Part shown: positions 24,638-39,600 of the stretch, in pieces
How positions within the stretch are numbered: the first letter of the stretch is position 1
How the letters are laid out: every line of letters starts with the position of its first letter
Source: Ichthyophonus hoferi
Taxonomy: Eukaryota > Opisthokonta > Ichthyosporea > Ichthyophonida > Ichthyophonidae
DNA length: 64,000 nt
Assembly: GCA_002751075.1 (NCBI GenBank)
Contig: NAOQ01000116.1
Location: forward strand, 14,710 to 78,709
Direction of reading: 5' to 3'
The notes under the pieces: model-generated
Seen by the model: only the letters and a program-made list of their open reading frames with translations
What the model was told of the DNA's origin: nothing
The model's database searches: none
Translations under genes and position numbers: made by a program

Positions 24638-27600
24638 ATGGCCCAATCTATCACAGAGACGACCATACCTAAGGACGAATCTCCCCTAGCCATCATCCAA
24701 CTACATGTAGGAAATATGTCGTCTCCTTTGCAGGGAACGTTACCCACAGAGGCCCAATCACAATCAATGGTAAATACCACGCACAATCAGAAACTACCTT
24801 CAACTTTACCAGTCAAACCAAGACCCACTCTTAGCCAACGATTTGTTGAAGAAAACCGGCAAAATGCGCAGAAAGATTATAATGGTCATGCCTCATCGGT
24901 TGATAGACGTCACAGTTTACCTGATCAGGACACATTACAGCCAATCAGGCCCAATGTACTCCGATCAGCTAGTATTGATGTTACCTATGATAACAGCATA
25001 GATATAGAGGGGAGAGGGAAGGGGGAGGATGGAAGAGAAGGTAAGACGAGTGTGTGCTGGTAGGTTAATGCTATATATATACTTGAATATATACATAGTT
25101 GTCTATATATAAAACATGTATCTATGTATCTAGTAGACTGGTTATAGTAATTATGCTAAAGGCCAGATAATATCCAATCCTGTGACGTTTCATCCACAAT
25201 CACATATGATATATGATTTTACACAATATTATATTATATAATAATGCACAATATTCTATCATACTACATCATATTATAGTGTATTATAACATACTGTGTC
25301 CTATTATATCACATTATACCTATTACTATATATTATATTAAACTCTACCTACCAAATATGACATATTACACATCTTCCGCAGGCCTACCCAGTCGAACAC
25401 CAAGCATATCCAACACACCACCTCCCATACGTCGTGATTCTCTATCAGTACCTGTCCCTCCAACCCAATCAGAACTAGCCGCTATATCTCTACGGCTATT
25501 TGGAACAAAAGGAAGTAGTATTAAAAAGACAGAAATGTTAGGCAGAATTGAAGAAACTGATAATAAAATGGGGACAATCAATAAGAGACTGGAGAGACTA
25601 CGAGTGAGTTGCCTGTGGGTCTGGGCTGGAGTGTGTTTGCTGTGTGGTAGTGTATTTGTATGTGTATGTATGTATTATGTATGTATGTCTCGGTATGTAT
25701 ATATATTTATAGTAGTTTGCATTATGTTGTTTTTATGCGTATTAATATGCCTGTATTTATAATCATATATATATGTGTGTGTGCGTGTTAATGATTACGT
25801 CGATGTGTATTTGAGGTGTGGGTAGCCAGAATATACATTAACACGTACCCGCACATATGGCTGTATATACATGTAGGCATGATAATATATACGCAGCTAA
25901 CTCTATTATGTATGTATATCTGCAAGTATACCCACTTATTCACCCATATCCACCAATCTCTTTCCAGGAGGAATACAAGGCGACCAATGAGGCTTTGACA
26001 TCTCTTGCTATGTCACCCGAGGATATTACCGCTTTAAGAACAAAGTTAAAACAGGAGGTAATACTAATATTATTATTACTACTACTGTTATTATTATTAT
26101 TATGATTATTATTACTATTATTGTTATTATTACGATTACTATTATTATAATTATTAATTTTATTATTATTATTTCCTTTTTTATTATTTATTAATATGAT
26201 CATTATTACCATTATTATTATTATTACTACTACTATTATTATTATCAGCAGTATTATAAAATTAAAATCTAAAAATAAGCCTTACCTAATCCATTTCTCT
26301 CCTCCTATTTGATTGGTTCAGAGACGAGATGGTACAGAGAGCCTTGCCCCCAGTCTGTCATCTACCAATAGCAGTGAGGCAATAGTATGCCAAGTATGGC
26401 GGGAAAATCATCGAATTGCAGCCATGGTTCACAAACAATCACGACTTTCCGTCAATGGGGAGGTAGAGCCCTGGCTAGATATCTACGTCATGCATCGTAT
26501 ACAAGAGCTTTCGATTTACCGTGAGAATATTGCGTCATGTGCTCTATTACGTCCTACCTTTATGAAGTATATCAAGGCTAAATTGTTGAGTAGAAAGGCA
26601 CTGGAAATGGAGTTGAGAGGAGTGTATAGGGCTAAAATGGTAGGCGGGGGTGGGGGTGTAGGGTGTAGAGTGTAGGGTATATAGTGTATAGTGCATAGTG
26701 TACAGTGTCTAGTGTAGGATGCATAATATAAAGTGTATATAATATGTAAGATATAAGCCGTAAGATATCGGATATAATATATAATATAATGTAGTGTATA
26801 GTGTAGGATGTAGGATGTATAGTGTAGAGATGGTATGTGGCTGTATGCCACACTGGGGAAAGGAGGGGGAGTGGGGAGGAAGTGTATTGGAATCTAGTAT
26901 AGTACAATACCGTACAATCTAATGTAATAGTGCAGAGTAATATAATATAACATAATATACCATTAAATTTTAAGCTCTTTAAACACGAACATAGCACTTG
27001 CCTATAAGGTATAGAGCCATAGGATAATAAAACTGACCCAATCAAAGAAAGGATATGATTATATAACAATGATATGATTGGTATGTTTTATCCTATAACT
27101 GTATAGGGTTGAACTACTAACAGGGTTATTATACTGTAGGAAGCCTGGAGAGACCAATTAAATGCTGATGCCATAGCCAATAGAGCCAAATTGATGAAAG
27201 CCAGGTAGAACATGTGTATGGGTGGGTGTGGTATGAATGTGTAATAGTGTTATAGTGTACTTGGGTGTATTTTACGATATGTAAGCCTGTCATAGTATGA
27301 TAGTATACTAATATAATACTACATAAGTGTGATAGTATGTATGATGCTATGTATGTATAACAATATGTATGTCTTTATGCTGGGTGTAAACATGTGCATA
27401 TATATATATAATAGTATGTATTTATAATTTCGCATATTATCCCAGAGCCTATTTTGAAAAGGAATTCCCCGATATGAAACAACCTAAGCATGACTATGAC
27501 GTCACTACTTCCATTCAACGCGCCTTGAACTTTGGTGCCTTTGGCAATCTATCATTGCCCGCGGGTCGAACCAGAAGAGCGAGTCGAATCGGAGGATGGG

Positions 27601-30600
27601 GTGATGTAGTTAGAAGTGATGCAGAGATGGAACAGGTGTTAGAGGATTTGTTGCAACAAGACAGACATGATGCTAATAGGTAGGTATGGGAGAGGGATGG
27701 TTGTTAAGATGGCATGATAGTATGATAGTATGGTAGTATGATAGTATAATAGTATGGTGGTATAATAGAATGTAGTATAATAGTATAACAATATGATTGT
27801 ATAATTTGATGTTGTTATGATAGTATATTACTACGATAGTATAGTAACATCATAGTATAATAGTATCATAGTACAGTGGTGTAATAGTATGTTAGGATTA
27901 TAGCAGCATAATGCATCATGTTTATATTCATAATTATTATTTCCTGTGATGTGTTGAATTTAATTGGTACAAAAGGAATAAGGATGCATGTTTATATATT
28001 TACAAGTTTGGGTGTCGGTATTCATGCTATGCTACATCTCCAAGATAATTTGTTACTCTTTGTTTATTATTATTATTATTTATTTTCTTTCATTATCTTT
28101 CATTGTTTTTTTGTGTTTTATCCACACCTTCTTAGTTTACTACCCTTTCCCCAAGTATAATTCCTACCCTGTTATTTCTTTTCTATTTAGTTTAATTTAA
28201 TTTTGCATGTATTTCATGGAATATGCATCTATATTGAATAAGTTTGGTATGACTTTAAAGCAACTATCCAATATCTACAGTGGTTTATAATATGCACCTT
28301 TTATAATTTTACCTGTCATGTGAACTCTTTTATTTTGTCAAAGAGTTATTGATTGATCTAATTTTTTGATTTTTAAAGTAAGCCAATGTATTTTGTTTAT
28401 AATATTTAAAAAATATTTATAATTAATCAAAGTTATTTTAATTAGATTAATTATGTCATAAAGAATTTAAGAGTATAATATGATTTTTTAAAAAGGAAAA
28501 TTTTATATGGGTTGTATGTATATTAGTGGGTCTTATTATAATAACTATCAGTTGATCTAGTATTATGTTCACTTTTAAAAACTGTAATATATATATACTA
28601 TACTAATATTTTGTGCCTATCTAATCTATTATTACTAACCAACATTAACATTATATCCATACTACCATACGCTCATACTATTGTATATCTTATAATACTA
28701 TTCTGTTATCCTACTATCATACCTATTGCCATACATACAAACATACATACATAAACACATACACACATACACACATCCATTCATCCATCCATCCATATAT
28801 ACATACAGATATCAAACAACAGCAGCAGTTATACCCGGTATGATCCTTGACCGACAGGTGAGAGAGAAGTGCCGTTACATTGACACCAACGGCCTATTGA
28901 CTGATCTGCCTGCAGTGGCTGCTGAACACAAGTCACTGATCTATTGGGATCATCAGGAAAAACAAATATTTCTAGATAAGTAAGTGCTTGGTTTGATCAT
29001 GTATATATATGGTAGTTGTACATAGGATTATTATTAGTATTATTGGTATTGTTATTGTTATTTATTATTATTATTATTATTATATACATCATGTACATAT
29101 ATGGCACATACAATACACTTATTCATCCATACACTTAAACATAGCATACATACATGCACCCACGCGTACATACACATCCACATATACATATACACACTTA
29201 CATATATATATATACATAAATACATACATACGTATATACATATATATATATATATAGATATCTTCAGCATCCTAAAAACTTTACCCGTATCGCCGTACAT
29301 TTACCTGGAAAGACAACCAATGACTGTGTTGCATACTATTATGCATCCAAACATACCCGAAAGTATAAGGCTCTAGTCCAACAGAATATGGTTAATAAAA
29401 GACGCCGGCTTACTAGTGTACGTATTTTTTTTCCCATTTGATAGTGACGTATTTTGATATTTAATATTTATCTCTTATTGGATGTAATTGTCTGCTTCAA
29501 TCAAGGACTATTCATTTTAAATCCAATTATTGTTAATAGTTTAAAGATAGATGTAATATTTTTAATGCAGGGTAGTGTAGTACATTTAATTTTTATAAAC
29601 AAGTTGTCATTGGCTATATGCTTATACTGATCTGTCCTATTTCACGATTCCTCTTCTTTCACATGCTTACTCGTGTAGTTAATGCAACACACTATATTGG
29701 AATGTATTATTTTATAATATGATATACTGAAATGATATAATATAATAGTGTGCTGTAATATAATAAAATATAATACTATATAATACAATGCAATATAACA
29801 CTCACCCTCCACCCACCTATTTATGCCTATATTAGGATCAGGTGGCTGACTTTGATGCAGTCAAAACTCCGGTCAATCAACGTACAGACATGCCTGCTGC
29901 TAACGCCAAAACCCAACCTAGGTCTAAGGTGAGTTATATAGTAGAGTATAGCATATTGTACAATATGGCATAGTAAGGCGTAGTATGGTATTGTATAGCA
30001 TAATATAGCATAGTATAATATAATATTGTACTATAAGATAGGGACAATAACATATAGTGTTGTCATACTATGTATTATCATATACTATTGTGAATAGTGA
30101 ATATAATTATATCCGTGTATTTAAAGGTTTCTGCCTTACAGACTATCATACTATTATACATACAGACATATATACTATCCTATATACCATCCTACATACT
30201 ATCCTACATGCTATCCTACATGCTATCCTACATACTATCTTACATATTATCCTACATATTATCATACTTTCCTACATACTATCATACATGCTATCCTACA
30301 TACTATCCTACATACTATCATACATGCTATCCTACATACTATCCTACGTACTCACATACTCTCGTACTTATACCCATACACAGGCACATAAAGCCAATCA
30401 AACCGAAAGTGAAGGTGTTAAGGAAACTGCATCATGGCAGGTAGATGAGATAGAGCTAGCCAGTCAACTGCTAAGAAAGGTAGAATAATGTCCCCGCCCT
30501 TTCCTTCCTGTCCCGCATGTATATCCCTCCTTCTCTCTAGGCGTCCCGCCTTAGCTTACATCTGTATATATATAACTATACTATTAATATTTATTCTTTC

Positions 30601-33600
30601 TTTCTCTGTCTATAGTGGTTTATGTGATATAATCGTGTAGATGATGCCTTTCTATTGGCGTAATTCCTTCCAGGAATGGCTGTGATAGGATGATATATGT
30701 AGATCCCTTCATATTAGCCTACATACTAACATATCATTGTGTATGCTTCTATACTAATACACACATACACACGCGCATACATATACGTATACGTATACAT
30801 ATACTAACCTATATACCTACCTACCTATATATTGACATACATACATATGCATATGCATATACATATACTAACCTATATACCCACCTACTTATATACCTAC
30901 CTAACTATATACTAATATACATACACATATACTAACCTATATACCTACCTACCTATATACTTATCCTGACCTATACTAACCTATAACATATGCAACCACA
31001 GCATGGTCGTAGTTGGGGGATTCTGTCTCGTGAAATAGGCACTAAGACAGAAGCGCAATGCAAGAACTTCTACCATAATTACAAGAGACGCCTGAATTTA
31101 GATGCACTCATAGATCAATACGAGGCTCAGGTGGGTAACTTTACAGAGAAGGGGGTGTTTATGGTGTATATATGGTGTTCTAATGTGTATGGTATAGTGT
31201 ATAAAGTATAGTGTTGTGTATTGTGTGTAGGGAATATTGCATAGTGTGTATTGTATATTTTATGTATGGAGAGAGAGAGAGAGAGAGAATGAGAGGTGAT
31301 TAATAACCTCACCCATGATCCTGCATATTCCTGCGGTAAGCAATAAAGAGGTAATGACTATAGGCTGATATTCATCCAATGACCTGCTCTATAGATTCAA
31401 CGGGAGGCGGAAGAGGCTGAGAGCACCAATGAACAAACGCCGAAACGAAAGAGGGTAGGTGACATATGATCATATCCTTTGCCCTTCCCCCCTTACCAAT
31501 AGGATGATATGAAAAACACGGTGGATGCACGTGATTGACTGGAAGGGGGTGGGGTTCGACTGGAATATGGAATATTGGTAAAGAATGTATTTGGTGCAAA
31601 TGGAATTTGTAAATATGATACGTAAATTGGTGAAAATAGTACTAAGGGGGTCTATACCCAATCAAATTTCCTCTGTGTACTGTTCATCTATGTTCATATT
31701 CTTTTCTTATTAATTGTCTATTTATAGGCTATCCTATGTTTTGTTTTCTCTGCGTTCAGAACGCGCGCTGTCTCTCTCTCGGTACTTTTATTTGAATGGA
31801 TAGAGATAGAGATCATAACAACATGTACACTAGGGAGGAGATGTATAGAAAGACATAGCTGGGGGTAGGGAGAGAGAGAAATACTGAGAGAGAAAGGAGA
31901 GAGAGAACAGTCAATAACAGTCGTTCTTCCTTCCGTACAGAAATCTCCATCAAGCGAGGAGCTTGTATTTGCTAAAGGCACCAAGGATCATAAAAGGAGA
32001 TGTGTTACTGTGGATACAGAGGAGGGAGAGGGACAGAACTCGAGGGAGAGGGATGATAGTGATTCCCATAGCACACCCCCTGATGATACCTCAAGAAATA
32101 ATAGACGAAAGAGAGCGAGACACCGTGATTCTCCTAATGTCACAACACCTCAAATGCCTCCTGAGGGTGAAACTATATCTACTAGTGGGCCCAATAGAGA
32201 GAGAGGGGATGATGAGGGAGAGGATATGGTTGACAGGGAGAGTCCATATCAACAACGACAGCGACAGCAAAGATCTAGAAATAGACTTAAATTTGAGGAC
32301 ACTTTAGATGAAATTTCACACCCTGAAGGGGATATCTCTGTGTCTACACCAATGACTAGTCCTCCTCTATCTCCCTACCTCCCTCTGTCACAGGATGCAC
32401 AAGCTGTGTCCACTTTGAGCCACATGGCAACCATGAATTCAGTACCGGACTCTAGCAACGGGTCGGTCTATGCACCAATAAATGACAGGAATACTACCTC
32501 CCTTGGCACACAGTATACCTCCTATAGCCAACCACAACAACCACAACAGCAACTACAACAACAACCACAACAACAGCAACAGCAACCACAGCAACCACCC
32601 CTCCCACGACAACGACCTATGCCAATAGCTCCGCCCTACTACCAACCTTATAACCCCCCTAACTTACCCAGAGAGCATATTCCCTCTTATCTTGATCCCT
32701 CCCATCCCTCTCACTCCAATATGTGGCCCACCCACCATGACGTCACTGCTAGACGGGGACAGGAGGAAAGGGATAATACTATGACTATGACGCAAGAGGA
32801 ACTAGAGCACGAAGTACTACAGAGATGGCGGGTCAACCTTCCGCCCCCTAGTGCTATAGAGAGTGGTATGGACCCCCCCATGGACCCCCCCGTGGTTATG
32901 ATGGCAAGCCCCGCTATAACCAAAATTCCAAATACAATTTCAAATGCACCTCCTAATCCCATTGGTTCCGGCCCACTCACCAATGCTGGCCCGACGGGCC
33001 CGACGACAGTCCCAGTGTTTTCATTGGTCGGTCAGTCTAGACCTTTAGAGCAATCACCCCAGATAGAGATGAATTCTACTATAAACCCCCCTACTATTGA
33101 GGGAAATGTAAAAGGAGAACCTACACTAGAAATGACGCCAAGTGCCATTGCATTAGCCGAGAAGCAGAAAGAATTGAGGGCTAGGCGGGCAATGCAACAG
33201 AGAGAAAAAAGAAAAAGAGCTAAGGCGATGAAGGAACTATTACAACTGCAACAACACATACATCACCAAGGCTACGAGGGACAGGTACAGGCGAAAGAGG
33301 AAAGGGGAGAGGACATGAATGAGAGGAAGAAGAAGCGACACTCGCGGCCCAGTGAGAACACGCCGTACGAGGGGACCTCCCTAAGGGTAGGTTGTGATTG
33401 GGTTAATTTAACTGTGGTATGTGATCTGTCATACATATTATTTTTTAATTGATTGTATATTTTTTTTAAAATTATACAGGAATAACTATTAAGTGGATTA
33501 TAATATTAGTTTGGGCATATGGGTACAGCTGTAGATAATTTCGGTAATTTTCAAGCGTATAGGGCTATGGTTATCCCCACACTCTGGTTTATTATTGGGA

Positions 33601-36600
33601 GATCTACATTTATCGGATTGGAATAAACCAATCACTGGAGGTGAAGGCGAGGTTGTATTATGAATCAGTCGCTAATTCTTTTGGTTTACTACCGATTGTT
33701 GCCAAGTTTAGCATTTAATAATGTCACATAAATTCTATGCTAGTAATAACCGCACCAATCACCTCACCTCTTATCGCTTATCGCTTATGACGCGTTAGTT
33801 TCTCCTTACGTAATGCTTGGTGCTTAGTGTATAGTGTATAGTAGAGTGTGATGTGAACCATCTCTTATAGAACATAGCACACAATTGGCATAGTAGTGTG
33901 CCAACGTTTGGTTTGTATATTGAGAAGGCCTCTATAATGAAGTGTTATTTACATATGGTATATAGCCCTCTGTTGATTGATGTGTTTAAGTATAGTGCTT
34001 AGTATATATATACTTCCAATCTTGAGTCTTACCAATGGCTATATGTGTTCTGAATGGTGTATTATCTGTTCTTCTTTATTGCTAGTAATATGTGAAACTG
34101 AAAGTATTAAAATACTAGCCATCAATGGTGGTTATTTTGAAAAGGCTACAGGATACCCAACCCCGCTGACCTTACTATAATAGAACGCTAATTGCTTTAC
34201 TCTTAATATATAGCTCTAGTTCTACAATACTACACTACTATAGGGTAATCCGTTCATTCTTTGTTATTTTATTATTAATTCCCATTGGCCGAATCCAGCA
34301 GGAAGTCAACAACTCCTCCTTGGTAGATGGAGAGGATGACGACATGGATGAGATCTTAGAATCCAGTGATATGCCTTCCCACCGCCCCCACACCAATCAG
34401 AACGAAGATATGGGAGAAGTGAGCATTGGTTTTATCTTGATTTGTACACATACATACCTGTCCTTAGTTTATTACTATTGCTATACCTTTATATATGTCA
34501 GTCTATATATATATATATATGCCTGAATCTCTAATTCTATTAGCTCTATCCTATCTTCCGATCTAATCTACCAGACAACCAATGAAGCCCCATTTTAAGA
34601 ATAGTGTGCAAAAGATAGAGCTTGCAATCAACCTTTTTATTGGCCAAAAGAACCCAGTCCTCTTAATAAGGATCAGAAGGACGATTTTATATTAGTGTTT
34701 GGTCATGCCTTACATCCATATGTAGATAACTAGGTATATTATGATTGGCCTTCACATTTTAATTTGATACTGTAGCCAATCGATAAGGCCTAAGGATATA
34801 GCACTAGCAAATGATTAGTACTTATTTTAAAATGCATTCCTTCATTGTTCCCCCTAGCCCTTCTTATAGATCCCCTTTAACATGCATGTTTATGTTTATC
34901 ATTTACAGGGTGGTGAAGATGCGGAGGTAGAAGAGGCTGGTAGGCGGGCACGTCGTAGTGTTTCTTATTGGACCACACAGGAGAAGGAGGATTTCCTAAA
35001 TCATTTTAAGATATATGGTAGAAACTGGAATAGACTCAGTGAGCTGATTCCCTCTAAAACACAGAACCAGATTAAAAATTACTTCCAGAACTATAAAAAT
35101 AAACTGAATCTTAACCAGGTATGTATGTATGTATGTATGCATGCGTATAGGTGGGGAGGGAAGGGAGAAGGATAAAAGGTGTACCCTGGAAATATATATA
35201 TATGTTACAATGTAATATTATGCAAAATATTTTATATCTGCAGACTTACTGCAGGCAAAGCACCATATGAGGCCATGATACACATGGGAGTTTTATTATT
35301 TATAAAGGACTTCTATGTTAGGGGTAGAAGAGGGAGAGGGAGGTAGGCTAGTGTTTGTACTACAGGCTGTATGTATAGAGGAAGGAAGAGTGTGCTCTCT
35401 ACTCGGCATTGTTGTAGGCAGGATACGTTAGTACACGGAAGTACCGGTATATATGTAGTTATGTAGTTATATGTGGTATATATATTTAATTATATATATG
35501 TATCAATTTATTTGTCTGAGCTATATGTAGATAGGTGTGTATGTTATAGATACACCTGCATGCTCTCTCTGATTGGTTGTACATCACACAATGTAGGTTG
35601 TTGTTCACAGTTGGCCTATGGGTGGCTAAATTAATAACAGCATGTTAAATCCCCATTGACTCCTAAGATTGATTGTGTACTATAGCCCTTACTTACTCTA
35701 CATCTATCTCTTGAACTGTATGTAGGATCACCTGTACTGACATCTCCGCACTTCTTTCTCTCCCTCCTTCTCCCTCTCCTTCTCTTTCTCTAGGTTTTAG
35801 AGCAGAGTAGTGCCCTTAATCCTGATGACCCTCACCTACATGTTATTCGTAGAGCTAGGAGAGGGACTAAAACCCTAACCAATGAGATTGTGGTAGACAC
35901 CCCCGTAACCCATAGTATAAAGTCTACCAAGTCCCCTCTCTCACAGTTTGCTCAATGGCAGAGACGGAGATCACAGTCTAGATCAGGGTCTGATAGTGAA
36001 GGGAATGTCACAGATAGGGTAGGGTATATAGGGTGTATAGGGTATATAGGTTATATAGGGTGTATAAGGTATATAGGTTATATAGGTTATATAGGGTGTA
36101 TATGGTATATAGGTTATATAGGTTGTATATAATGTATAAGTTATATAGGGTGCATATGGTATATAGGTTATATAGAATGTATATGGTATATAGGTTATAT
36201 AGGTTATATAGAATGTATAAGTTATATAGGGTGTGTATGGTATATAGGTTATATAGATTATATAGAATGTATAAGTTATATAGGGTGTATATGGTATATA
36301 GGTTATATAGGTTATATAGAATGTATAAGTTATATAGGGTGTATATGGTATATATGGTGTATACGATTTTTCGAGTATATAGGGTATATAGGGTATACTA
36401 TTATATATACTAGCATACATATTATTATACGTACTATCATAAATATTGTCATAAATACTATTATACTTACTATTATACGTACTATCATACATACTATCAT
36501 AAACACTTTCATACTTTCATACTAACTTACTATCATACATACACAACCACGTGCACAGCCTGTAGAGGTAGTGCCCCCATCAGACCCCCCTGTGTATATT

Positions 36601-39600
36601 CGACAGCCTTCTATGGACCCCCCCACTAATATTCAACGTAATTTCGAATCGCCTAACAATAGTATTACTACACACAGTGGGCATGTGTACCCACCCGATA
36701 TGGAAGGTATGGTTATTTTATGATTACTCTATATAGGATTGCCATGTAGATTCAGTACCATATCGATTGACATTCCAATTGGTTATTGTCTTACCAATTC
36801 ATTCATATCCTATTCACGTCCTTGCTTACTATACGTATTATATCTTTATTTCTTGTTGGTTCTCTACTTATTCCTATCCACTTATATCACACTAATATTA
36901 CGCTATAGGTAAGGTAACAGGTCAACCCATGAGTGGATCCCTTTCTGATGTGCTTCAATCATCACCTGTGTCTTATGATCCCCACCATGCTAATATAGGA
37001 CCCCCCCTACACCAAATGCGCCCTGTGTATGGCCAGGTAAGCCCATATCCTACTCTTTGGTTGGGTAATGAATGGTGCCATAGTTATAGTAATTATGTGG
37101 TCTTTAGTCTATCCCTGCTGTTTATTTTTTATTTTCGATTGACCCCTGTGTTTCTGCTCTTTGAATGGCATTATTTCTGTGTTGATTGGATCTATTATTA
37201 TAAAGGGCTGAGTATTGGCTTATCATTGTAAGATAGTCTAAGCAGACGGACCTTGTATTGTTGTATTGGGTTGATATTAATAAATGTATGCACGTATATA
37301 TAGACGTGTAGGTAATAATGTTATATGTATATATAGATATGAATCTTATTGAAGGGCGGCCTATTAAGTAAATTCATGCATAATGTGCCTGTAACCATAG
37401 TAACGTAATGTATTGCACTCTACATTAATAAGAATTAATAACATTACTATCTTTATTATTGGTCAGTTATCATGTATTCATATTACATACATTATTAACT
37501 CTCTCTACCCCACCTCCCTCGCCTCCCTTCCCCCTCCCAACTCCCTTTCTCCCTGTCCTTAGCGCCTATTGGATAAGAAGGATAATCCTGCCCTCTACAC
37601 GCAGCCTATCATAGACCCCTCCTACTCTAGCTCCAACCCCCCCACCCCCACCTTCACCTCTCGTGTAATACATCATATTGACGACACAAATTCCAATGGC
37701 CCTCCCGTCACTCCTGCCTCCATGGCGGAGGAACGATTTGATTGGCCTGCCCCAAACCAATTAGAAGTACCTGTTCATCGCCATGGCAACGATAATCAAG
37801 GCTATGCTATGCACCATGGGATGTACCCTAAACATGGTAGCAGTGGCAGTCACCCTATGACCCCTACCTCGTTCTTTACAGGGATGCGAGATGTCAGGGA
37901 GGGGCCGCATTATAGTGGCCCCCCTAACTATATGTCCGAGTCAATACAGAGAAGAGAGGCCGTGGTATCGGAACTATATAGGTAGGTTATAATATATTGG
38001 TGTTTATAAGGTTTGGGTATACTGTAGGCGGAGGTGTGGGGTGTAGCGTATAGCGTTTTTTCTGTACTGTGGTTAAGCCCTTTATATCAATGTCTCAGAT
38101 AGTAGTGCTCCCTCTACCTAAAGCTATACCTATACACCTATATACTTATGCCCCTATACACCTATATACCTATACCTATATAATAGTAGCACTGGCTATA
38201 GCTATCTGTATCCTCTCCACCCTGTATTTGTCTTCCACGTGTTCTAACACATGTCATTCTTCTTGATTTTACCTCCCCGGTATGATTGATATATTATATT
38301 TTATATTAATAGGTGAGCAGTGTCATGATTGGCGGGTTAGGCTATTAAACCAGTTTAATTTAGGTTTTTGGTATAGTGTTTACCGTACAGTTATTGGTTT
38401 ACTCAGTCTTAGTATCATTCATATACATCTAAATACCGCCTTTCTATTGCATAATCTGTTTATAGTTACATATATGGTTACAGCACCCTCAATATAATAG
38501 GATAACCATCTCATTTAACATTATTAGTCCTCTATTAATATGTTTGTATTGACATATATATAAACATACACATACTATCATTCTATCGTATATACACCTA
38601 CAGGTACCCACTACCTGAGCGCAAAGAGTCAGATACCTCGGGCCTACCGTCCTATGCCATGTCCTCTAGAGGTCACAAACCACAATCACCATCACCAGGA
38701 GGGGCCTATGGAGAGGGAGCTCCCCCTATGACCCCCTACACTATGATGGCAGCCTATCCCAATCCTACCACGCCCCAACCACCACCCCATGGGGTACGTA
38801 TACAGCAGGGGGGGTTCTATAGCCGTCAGTATCCCCCTCATGAAATTGCATCTCCACGTGAAGATCATATGAGAATGGCCCCAGGACATTATGTATCGTC
38901 ACGTTTAGCTGAGCCAATGAGTGATTGTCAGTCCAATTTAGACCAACCATCTGATCCGGGTCGATCTGGATCACCTCGTGTGATGCAGTCACAGGGTGGA
39001 CCGGAATCACCTAGAGGGGCAGTGAAAATGATAAGTGGCAGTAATGATAATTATAGTAGCAACCAGATAGGCAACTACAAGCCAGTGCATGCAGGCCACG
39101 AGGGGCAGGGCCACTCTGCCGTGTACAGTGTACCTTACCCCCAACGCTATGCCGATAACCCTCCCAACCCTCCTATGGCCTCCTATGACCCTCATATGCC
39201 CCCTGGTGTGAGTAGGAGTTCATCCCAGAGCTATTTAGTTTCTTCACCCCCTCCTCCTCCCCCTCCTTCCCACCCTATTGGGTCTCCTTATCCTCCTACA
39301 GCCGGGGGGTATGCTTCTCAGGGAGTGTCCCACACCATGCCCTACCCATCGGGCATGGAGTATCAACAAGGCAACCCCCTTCATCATCCTTCCGGCATGT
39401 CACATGATCTACCTCGTAGGGACCAGTGGGAAAGGCCTGTTAGGAGCAGTTCATTGGCTCCCATGGTCAAGTCATCCCCCTGGCCAATCAGTGCATGGAC
39501 AGCACGTCATAGTATTAACCACATGGAGGTAACTAGGGATGAGGTTGATCCAGGCCTACCTGATGACGTATATACCAATCGTATGGTACGATTAATACCG

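Noticed and set aside
24638-24656. In-frame coding continuation upstream of the NCoR ATG
   Set aside because: A stop codon lies directly upstream in this frame with no acceptor between it and the ATG. Any longer N-terminus must use the internal acceptor noted in the findings.
31543-31570. tRNA-like B-box word (GGGGTTCGACTGG)
   Set aside because: No matching A-box, acceptor stem or cloverleaf is found around it, and it lies in an NCoR intron.
35983-36492. Minus-strand 169-codon frame and plus-strand 126-codon frame inside NCoR intron 16
   Set aside because: The 9-base array causes them. The flanking exons join in phase across the intron.
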